A DNA stretch of 7,198 nucleotides from JAZQHR01 sp045540815 (lineage in GTDB: Bacteria; Bacillota; Clostridia; UMGS1810): positions 1 to 7,198 of the forward strand of contig JAZQHY010000024.1 of assembly GCA_045540815.1 (NCBI GenBank), given 5' to 3'. Within the stretch, counting starts at the first letter, position 1. Each line of letters begins with the position of its first letter. Below are positions 1 to 4,167 of the stretch, one piece after another. A program made the translations under genes and the position numbers. The notes beneath the pieces were generated by a model. The model was not told where the DNA came from and ran no database searches. It was given only the letters and a program-made list of their open reading frames with translations.

Positions 1-778
1 GATTATAGGACCAACACAGCCAAGCGAAGATGAGTCCAGTGAAGATGAATCCAGCGAGGAAGAATCAAGTGAGATAGAGTCTAGCGAAGATGAATCCAGC
101 GAGGAGGAGTCAAGTGACGCTCCGATTATAGGACCAACACAACCAAGCGAAGATGAGTCTAGCGAAGACGAGTCCAGTGAGGAAGAGTCAAGCGAGATAG
201 AGTCTAGCGAAGATGAATCCAGCGAGGAGGAGTCAAGCGATGCTCCAATTATAGGACCAACACAGCCAAGCGAAGATGAGTCCAGTGAAGATGAGTCCAG
301 TGAGGAAGAATCAAGTGAGATAGAGTCCAGCGAGGGGGAGTCAAGCGAGATAGAGTCTAGCGAAGATGAATCCAGCGAGGAAGAGTCAAGCGATGATCCG
401 ATTATAGGACCAACACAGCCAAGTGAAGATGAGTCTAGCGAAGATGAGTCCAGTGAAGATGAATCTAGCGAGGAAGAATCAAGTGAGATAGAGTCTAGCG
501 AAGATGAATCCAGCGAGGAGGAGTCAAGTGAAGATGAATCTAGTGAAGATGAGTCTAGTGACAACCCGCCACTGCCAGAGATTCTAATGGGTGATGTTGA
601 CGGTAATGGCGAGGTAGCAATTATGGACGCTACTCTCATTCAGCGTTATGTTGCGAAATATAATGATTTGACCGAACTGCAGAAACTTGTGGGTGACGTG
701 AACAAGGATGGCGAAATCAGTATTTTTGATGCGACAATAATCCAACGTTACCTCTCAAAAAAGATAGATACGCTCTAA
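1..778 (+). CDS. Dockerin-bearing secreted protein, C-terminal part only (acidic Ser/Glu/Asp repeat linker + type I dockerin)
   Basis: The reading frame is open from base 2 to the TAA at 776-778, so the window holds only the last 258 residues; the start and any catalytic or binding module lie upstream. Residues 1 to about 190 are an almost pure Ser/Glu/Asp array built on a five-residue beat (SSEDE, SSEEE, SSEIE), broken four times by IIGPTQP. It has no Lys, Arg, Cys or aromatic residue and should be a disordered, strongly negative linker. Residues 196-258 form a type I dockerin: two calcium-binding F-hand loops, D198-D209 (DVDGNG start) and D232-D243 (DVNKDG start), each followed by a near-identical helix (ATLIQRY and ATIIQRY). 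Dockerins bind cohesins on scaffoldins outside the cell, so the protein is probably exported and assembled into a cellulosome- or amylosome-like complex. The cargo activity cannot be told from here. A terminator follows directly. Confidence 0.9.
   Translation, partial: IIGPTQPSEDESSEDESSEEESSEIESSEDESSEEESSDAPIIGPTQPSEDESSEDESSEEESSEIESSEDESSEEESSDAPIIGPTQPSEDESSEDESSEEESSEIESSEGESSEIESSEDESSEEESSDDPIIGPTQPSEDESSEDESSEDESSEEESSEIESSEDESSEEESSEDESSEDESSDNPPLPEILMGDVDGNGEVAIMDATLIQRYVAKYNDLTELQKLVGDVNKDGEISIFDATIIQRYLSKKIDTL
2..571 (+). repeat. In-frame tandem repeat array encoding the acidic linker (four long units)
   Basis: Long units start at 2, 125, 248 and 401, each opening with codons for IIGPTQP. 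Units 1 and 2 are 123 bp (41 aa, 18 of them acidic) and encode identical peptides. Unit 3 is 153 bp because of an extra decapeptide. Unit 4 is the last, runs on with extra SSEDE blocks and ends at SSDNPP. Inside each unit a 15-bp beat encodes SS followed by three mostly acidic residues. Every SS pair I could read (29 of them) is encoded TCN then AGY, which points to amplification from one ancestral 15-mer. Confidence 0.9.
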
Positions 779-789
779 ATAGCGCAAAG

Positions 790-822
790 AAAAAAGGCCT
801 CACTGTACGTGAGGTCTTTTTT
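790..822. terminator. Bidirectional intrinsic terminator between convergent genes
   Basis: The right arm GTGAGG (809-814) pairs with CCTCAC (798-803) around a 5-nt loop. The stem then continues through a G-T wobble and a G-C pair into A6 (790-795) against T6 (817-822). Because both ends carry the A/T run, it works as a rho-independent terminator for the dockerin gene on + and for the HAD/membrane-protein operon on -. Confidence 0.9.
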
Positions 823-859
823 AGGAAGTAAACATAAAAACAAAATCTATAAACTTGAG

Positions 860-1087
860 TTAATCGTTAATATCTTCATCATTTTCGTCGGTTTCATCGT
901 CTTGTGTGAAAAGATAAATGACGTTGAAAAAGCAGATGATGGAAATAAGTCCTGTAGCGATGAGCTGATAGATAATCGCGCTGTAGGACATATCGCTCTT
1001 GATTCTGTAAGTAAGAAAAGCAATTGATACAAAAAATGCTCCAACAGAAACGATGAGTGCAACCATAGAAATAAACTTACTTTTCAT
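860..1087 (-). CDS. Small two-helix membrane protein, function unknown
   Basis: This 75-aa protein is not a family I recognise. It has a short basic N-terminus (MKSKF), a hydrophobic segment at about residues 6-25, a short loop with Arg and Lys (YRIKSD), a second hydrophobic segment at about 39-61, and a strongly acidic tail (QDDETDENDEDIND). Two membrane passes with both ends on the same side is the simplest reading. The start ATG at 1085-1087 is preceded by AAGGAA, which overlaps the stop codon of the upstream HAD gene (TAAGGAA); only 9 nt separate the two reading frames. Translation is therefore probably coupled and the two genes are one operon. The bidirectional terminator lies about 37 nt after the stop. 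A role tied to the HAD enzyme is possible, but nothing in the sequence shows it. Confidence 0.72.
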   Translation of the reverse strand: MKSKFISMVALIVSVGAFFVSIAFLTYRIKSDMSYSAIIYQLIATGLISIICFFNVIYLFTQDDETDENDEDIND

Positions 1088-1096
1088 AAAAATTCC

Positions 1097-1831
1097 TTAT
1101 GCACGAAGGAGATACTCCTTGATTTTTGTGACGTCGCCGTCCATAATCTTGTAGTTACAGATAAGCTCTTTGCCCTCAAGCGGGGTGCTGATTTCCTGAT
1201 GTATGTACAGCGAATCAATTCCTGCACCTTTGGCGCCGAGCATATCGGTGATACAGTCGTTGCCAATCATAACAGACTCGTCGCGCTTAAGATTGTAACG
1301 CTTGAAAAGTGTTGTGAAAAATTCTTTCTGAGGTTTCGAGCAGTAACAGTCTGAGCTGATGAGTATTCCGTCAAAATAGTCAACCAAGCCGAGCTGCTGC
1401 ATCTCAGGATATGTGAAGCAACGCTGGGCATTAGAAAGCAGGTAGACGTTCTTGCCCGCTTTTTTCAGGCTTTCGAGCAGGTCAATGACACCGTCGTAAA
1501 GCTTGATAAACTGGGTTGACGCTTTTCTGAAAGAAATAGCTGTATCGCTAATCATTTCTTTAGTCGGGGTGACACCCTTGCGCTTGTAAAGTCGGCTGAA
1601 AACGTGTTCGAGTTTTATGTCGATATGACGATAAAACGGGTGGGTCAAATGACCTATATTCTTCTCGATTTTTGCAAGACGATAGTAATTCTCTTTGATT
1701 TCTTTGTGGCTGTAGTCAGCACCGTTTCTTTTGTAAATTTCGGCAACTTTTTTCCAGAACTTGTCGCCTGACTCGTCGGTGCGAATGTCAATCAATGTGC
1801 CGTACAGGTCAAAAATATAATTCTGATACAT
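1097..1831 (-). CDS. HAD-superfamily hydrolase (phosphatase/dehalogenase-like)
   Basis: The protein is 244 aa from the ATG at 1829-1831. A longer frame opens at TTG 1846, but that TTG merely abuts the AAAGGA ribosome site (1838-1843, 6 nt before the ATG), so the ATG is chosen. HAD motifs appear in order: motif I FDLYGTL with nucleophile D8, motif II LLSNAQ (S133), motif III K166 in SKPQKEFF, and motif IV GNDCITD (D192, D196). Residues about 15-110 between motifs I and II form a helical C1 cap. Motif I has Tyr10 where phosphatases usually have the second, acid/base Asp. That DxYGT form is typical of the L-2-haloacid dehalogenase branch and is also common in clostridial HAD proteins of unknown substrate. 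A small-molecule phosphatase of unknown specificity is the likeliest role; dehalogenase activity is less likely. It is cytosolic, and first gene of an operon with the small membrane protein. Confidence 0.9.
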   Translation of the reverse strand: MYQNYIFDLYGTLIDIRTDESGDKFWKKVAEIYKRNGADYSHKEIKENYYRLAKIEKNIGHLTHPFYRHIDIKLEHVFSRLYKRKGVTPTKEMISDTAISFRKASTQFIKLYDGVIDLLESLKKAGKNVYLLSNAQRCFTYPEMQQLGLVDYFDGILISSDCYCSKPQKEFFTTLFKRYNLKRDESVMIGNDCITDMLGAKGAGIDSLYIHQEISTPLEGKELICNYKIMDGDVTKIKEYLLRA

Positions 1832-1837
1832 ATGGTA

Positions 1838-1843
1838 TCCTTT
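1838..1843 (-). promoter_or_regulatory. Ribosome binding site fixing the HAD start
   Basis: The minus strand reads AAAGGA, then six bases, then ATG. This supports the ATG at 1829-1831 over the in-frame TTG at 1844-1846, which touches the ribosome site itself. Confidence 0.75.
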
Positions 1844-1860
1844 CAAAACAAATATGCTAC

Positions 1861-1889
1861 ATTATAACCCCAAACATTTCAAAAATAAA
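1861..1889 (-). promoter_or_regulatory. Promoter of the HAD operon
   Basis: On the minus strand there is a perfect -10, TATAAT (1861-1866). A weak -35, TTTATT (1884-1889), lies 17 nt upstream. Transcription would start near 1854, giving a leader of about 22 nt that contains the AAAGGA ribosome site. It lies back to back with the nth promoter, the two -35 boxes being only a few bases apart. Confidence 0.6.
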
Positions 1890-1893
1890 GTAT

Positions 1894-1922
1894 TTGAGAA
1901 CAAAAAGATAATATGATACAAT
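1894..1922 (+). promoter_or_regulatory. Promoter of nth
   Basis: TTGAGA (1894-1899), a 17-nt spacer, and TACAAT (1917-1922) with an upstream TG at 1914-1915 (extended -10). Transcription would begin near 1929. The ribosome site AGGTG (1936-1940) sits 5 nt before the ATG at 1946, so the leader is only about 17 nt. Confidence 0.72.
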
Positions 1923-1945
1923 AGTTTTGTAAAGTAGGTGAAAAA

Positions 1946-2572
1946 ATGACCAAAAAACAGATAGCACTAAAGGCGGTAGAAGCCCTGAAAAGAGAATATC
2001 CCGACGCAATTTGCTCGCTGACATACGAGGACCCGCTTCAGTTACTAATTGCGACAAGACTTGCGGCGCAATGTACTGATGCAAGGGTGAATATGGTAAC
2101 TCCTGCGCTTTTTGAGAGATTCAAAACGGCTGAAGATTTCGCAAATGCGACTTATGATGAAGTTGCAGAATACATAAAATCCTGCGGACTTTACAAAACG
2201 AAGTCAAAAGATTTGGTGGAGCTAGGTAAAATGTTAGTTAGCGAGTTCGGCGGAGAAGTTCCCCAGACACTCGAGGATTTAATTAAGCTACCGGGAATCG
2301 GTCGAAAGACCGCTAACCTCGTTATGGGCGATATTTTTCATCAACCTGCGGTAGTGGTGGACACGCATTGTATACGTATCACAAGAAGACTTGGACTGCA
2401 TAACGAAAAAGATGCTAAGAAAATAGAGTTTATCCTACGCGATTTACTCCCGGAAGATGAATCAAACGATTTTTGCCACCGCATTGTGCTTCACGGAAGA
2501 GCTGTCTGCACAGCGCGAAAAGCTATGTGCGAGAATTGCTGTATGGGTGAGTTTTGCAGGAAGAGGCTTTGA
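1946..2572 (+). CDS. nth: Endonuclease III (DNA glycosylase/AP lyase)
   Basis: The protein is 208 aa, the normal length for the family. Endonuclease III removes oxidised pyrimidines from DNA and nicks the resulting abasic site in base excision repair. The helix-hairpin-helix is LPGIGRKTANLV (about 115-126) with catalytic K121. The conserved aspartate is D139 in VVVDTHCIRITRRLG. The C-terminal iron-sulphur loop has C188, C195, C198 and C204, the C-X6-C-X2-C-X5-C spacing that ligates a [4Fe-4S] cluster; an extra Cys199 sits inside it. The start ATG has AGGTG 5 nt upstream. The gene is transcribed from its own promoter, divergent from the HAD operon. No strong terminator follows; the paired palindromes at 2576-2635 are the first structures downstream. 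All key residues are present, so it should be active. Confidence 0.97.
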   Translation: MTKKQIALKAVEALKREYPDAICSLTYEDPLQLLIATRLAAQCTDARVNMVTPALFERFKTAEDFANATYDEVAEYIKSCGLYKTKSKDLVELGKMLVSEFGGEVPQTLEDLIKLPGIGRKTANLVMGDIFHQPAVVVDTHCIRITRRLGLHNEKDAKKIEFILRDLLPEDESNDFCHRIVLHGRAVCTARKAMCENCCMGEFCRKRL

Positions 2573-2575
2573 TAG

Positions 2576-2635
2576 TTTTACAAAACACGCAAAAATTGCG
2601 TAAAATATTTTTATAAAACACGCAAAAATTGCGTA
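2576..2635. repeat. Two 27-bp direct repeats, each holding a 15-bp palindrome
   Basis: Copies lie at 2576-2602 and 2609-2635, differ at one base (C2581 vs T2614) and are offset by 33 bp, close to three helical turns. Each contains the palindrome ACGCAAAAATTGCGT (2587-2601 and 2620-2634; 6-bp arms, AAA centre). The second ends 7 bp before a possible -35 of the downstream cassette, so it is well placed to be a paired operator. As RNA, the 6-bp stems would be weak hairpins after nth, without a clean U-tract. Confidence 0.85.
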
Positions 2636-2641
2636 TTTGGC

Positions 2642-2669
2642 TTGCATATTTGCTAATTGTAGCTATATT
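2642..2669 (+). promoter_or_regulatory. Possible promoter of the two-gene AT-rich cassette
   Basis: TTGCAT (2642-2647), 16 nt, then TATATT (2664-2669), about 30 nt before the ATG at 2700. The boxes are moderate matches in AT-rich DNA, so this is tentative. It lies directly after the paired palindromes. Confidence 0.45.
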
Positions 2670-2699
2670 ATTTTGATTAAAGACGAAAGGTTGGTTTTT

Positions 2700-3011
2700 A
2701 TGTCATGGCTTTTGACGGCATTTTCCGCACTATTTTTGGCTGGTGAAAAATACAAGGAGGCAAAGCGTCCAGTTATTCCAGCTTCATATTGGAGAAACAA
2801 GGAACTAATGAATGCTGACAAGTTGAATCCAAATATTTCACCTCAACAGGTGATGAAGAATCTTGAATCAGGAAAGTATTATCTTCCTGAAGAACCAAAA
2901 AATGAAATCCCTGACTATAGTTTTCGTGAAGGTGAAAATATTAATGCTTGGTTTGAACGTTTAAGTAGAGAGCGTAATGAGATGTACGATAAGATGTTTG
3001 GAAGAAAATAA
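2700..3011 (+). CDS. Small protein with one N-terminal hydrophobic segment, function unknown
   Basis: The protein is 103 aa from the ATG at 2700. A longer frame opens at a TTG at 2637, but it has no ribosome site and would run through the promoter region, whereas GAAAGG (2685-2690) lies 9 nt before the ATG. Residues 2-14 (SWLLTAFSALFLAG) are a short hydrophobic stretch, possibly a membrane anchor; its shortness leaves this open. The rest is soluble and charged, with prolines (RPVIPASYW, NPNISPQQ, LPEEPKNEIPDY) and a Lys/Arg-rich C-terminal helix (about 84-103, WFERLSRERNEMYDKMFGRK). I do not recognise a family. The stop is 18 nt before the start of the recombinase-like gene, so the two are very likely co-transcribed. 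The base composition is AT-rich like that neighbour and unlike nth and valS. Confidence 0.75.
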   Translation: MSWLLTAFSALFLAGEKYKEAKRPVIPASYWRNKELMNADKLNPNISPQQVMKNLESGKYYLPEEPKNEIPDYSFREGENINAWFERLSRERNEMYDKMFGRK

Positions 3012-3029
3012 CGGATAGTTGGTGTTTTT

Positions 3030-3971
3030 ATGGATATTCAATATCATAATTTTATTGATTCCCTCGATTCCGAAAATACGGTTCGTATTGTGAAATCGCT
3101 ATCAAAAATTGGAGAATATGACTACAAGAGCTGTGATTTGGATTTAGTTGAGGAAGTTATTCTATCATTAAGACCTAACAGCTTGAAAAGCATAACCACT
3201 ATTTGTAATATAATCTGCAGATACGCTAAATATATCGAAAATGATGATTTATATGATATTGTTAAGGATGTTGACCGTAGAAGTATCTGGGAAAGAGCCA
3301 AAACACAGGGTCATAAGAAATTTATATCACATAAACGTTTTAAAGAAGTTTATCATGATATTGGAATGTATGAAGAATATAATGCCTTATATTATCAAAC
3401 TTTATTCTGGTGTTTGTATGAAGGTATTTATAACGATGACATGAGCGTTGTAAAAAACCTTAGAGCTAAAGATATAGTTGGTAATGAGGTCACACTCAGG
3501 GAGGATAATGGTAATACATATAAACTTATGATACCTCAACAGTTAGCTGATGATTTAGTTGAATTATCAAGATATGAAGTTTGGGAACGAAAAGGTAGAT
3601 ACGAAACACCTGTTAAAATTAAGCTTAAAGGTATTTATCCTGATAGTTGTTTTAAAGTTGAACGCAGGAAGGAAGATTCGGCTACTACTTATTACTATAG
3701 TTATTATCAAAAAATAAGAAAAGTCGCAAAAGAATATTTAGAATATAACTTATCTCCTTTTCATTTGTATGTTAGTGGTATAATGTTTCGAATAAGGTTA
3801 GAGTTAGAAAAGAATAATAACAATCTTAAAACTGCATTTGCATTTCAAAGTAAAGATAGATTAGTTGCTAGTATTATTTCAGATGAACTTAAACGATGTA
3901 ATTATACGAATATAAGAATAAATAATTTTAGAGAAATGGTTGATAGTTATATTGAAGTTTTTGAAGAATAA
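3030..3971 (+). CDS. Tyrosine-recombinase-like protein with lost catalytic residues; resembles MrpR-type phage repressors
   Basis: The protein is 313 aa. Residues about 5-100 are helical and resemble a core-binding (SAM-like) domain, with LRPNSLKSITTICNIICRYAKYI like the arm that grips DNA. Residues about 115-180 follow the start of a tyrosine-recombinase catalytic domain: a hydrophobic helix (ALYYQTLFWCLYEGI), LRAKDI where integrases have L-x-x-x-D-I, then two beta strands and MIPQQLADDLVEL. At the place of the first catalytic Arg (usually TGLRxxE) it reads GIYNDDMS, and the HxxR box appears as FHLYVSG (H245) without the Arg. No clear nucleophile Tyr is seen. This matches the known picture of SP-beta MrpR, a recombinase fold used as a repressor. 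I infer a DNA-binding regulator, not an active integrase; family membership is from memory of the fold pattern. It is second gene of an AT-rich operon. The start follows GGTG at 3021-3024. Confidence 0.55.
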   Translation: MDIQYHNFIDSLDSENTVRIVKSLSKIGEYDYKSCDLDLVEEVILSLRPNSLKSITTICNIICRYAKYIENDDLYDIVKDVDRRSIWERAKTQGHKKFISHKRFKEVYHDIGMYEEYNALYYQTLFWCLYEGIYNDDMSVVKNLRAKDIVGNEVTLREDNGNTYKLMIPQQLADDLVELSRYEVWERKGRYETPVKIKLKGIYPDSCFKVERRKEDSATTYYYSYYQKIRKVAKEYLEYNLSPFHLYVSGIMFRIRLELEKNNNNLKTAFAFQSKDRLVASIISDELKRCNYTNIRINNFREMVDSYIEVFEE

Positions 3972-3978
3972 TTTGCGT

Positions 3979-4005
3979 AAAAACCCCCGAGGATTTCCTC
4001 GGGGG
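3979..4005. terminator. Strong hairpin between convergent genes, terminator mainly for the minus strand
   Basis: CCCCCGAGG (3984-3992) pairs perfectly with CCTCGGGGG (3997-4005) around ATTT. On the minus strand it is followed by TTTTT (3979-3983), a classic intrinsic terminator that backs up the valS terminator. On the plus strand it lies 12 nt after the stop of the recombinase-like gene but is followed by TAATGCTTTATT, so termination there would be less efficient. Confidence 0.8.
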
Positions 4006-4020
4006 TAATGCTTTATTAGT

Positions 4021-4100
4021 GAACGGACGACTGATAGTCGCCCCTACGTTTTAAATGCGACGTTGGTGCGATATTTGTAGGGGGATTCCACGTCTTCCCA
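4021..4100. repeat. Fragments of dispersed GC-rich hairpin repeats
   Basis: CGACT (4028-4032) and AGTCG (4036-4040) form a small hairpin inside a GC-rich stretch. Further on, TGCGATATTTGTAGGGGG (4067-4084) recurs with one base missing at 6948-6963, on the far side of valS. I see no coding capacity here. The shared words and the hairpins suggest a family of non-coding intergenic repeats. Confidence 0.6.
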
Positions 4101-4117
4101 AAAGAAAACGCAGATAA

Positions 4118-4146
4118 TAAAAAGGGACGGCACAAAGACCGTCCCT
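4118..4146 (-). terminator. Intrinsic terminator of valS
   Basis: The stem is AGGGACGG (4123-4130) with CCGTCCCT (4139-4146), an 8-nt loop between. Read on the minus strand the hairpin is followed by TTTTATTAT, and it begins 21 nt after the valS stop codon, the expected place for a rho-independent terminator. Confidence 0.88.
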
Positions 4147-4167
4147 ACAGTTATTTATGAAGCTTGG

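Noticed and set aside
2..571. CRISPR-like array
   Set aside because: The repeats are in-frame coding DNA with no unique spacers; the periodicity is that of a peptide repeat.
847..1062. 71-codon minus-strand frame overlapping the small membrane protein
   Set aside because: It is a shadow in another frame; the 860-1087 frame has a coupled ribosome site and a sensible membrane-protein composition.
2462..2647. 61-codon minus-strand frame with a repeated YAIFACF-type peptide
   Set aside because: The peptide repeat is just the translation of the 27-bp DNA repeat, and the rest is antisense to the nth iron-sulphur end.
3241..3444. 67-codon plus-strand frame
   Set aside because: It is a shadow inside the recombinase-like gene.
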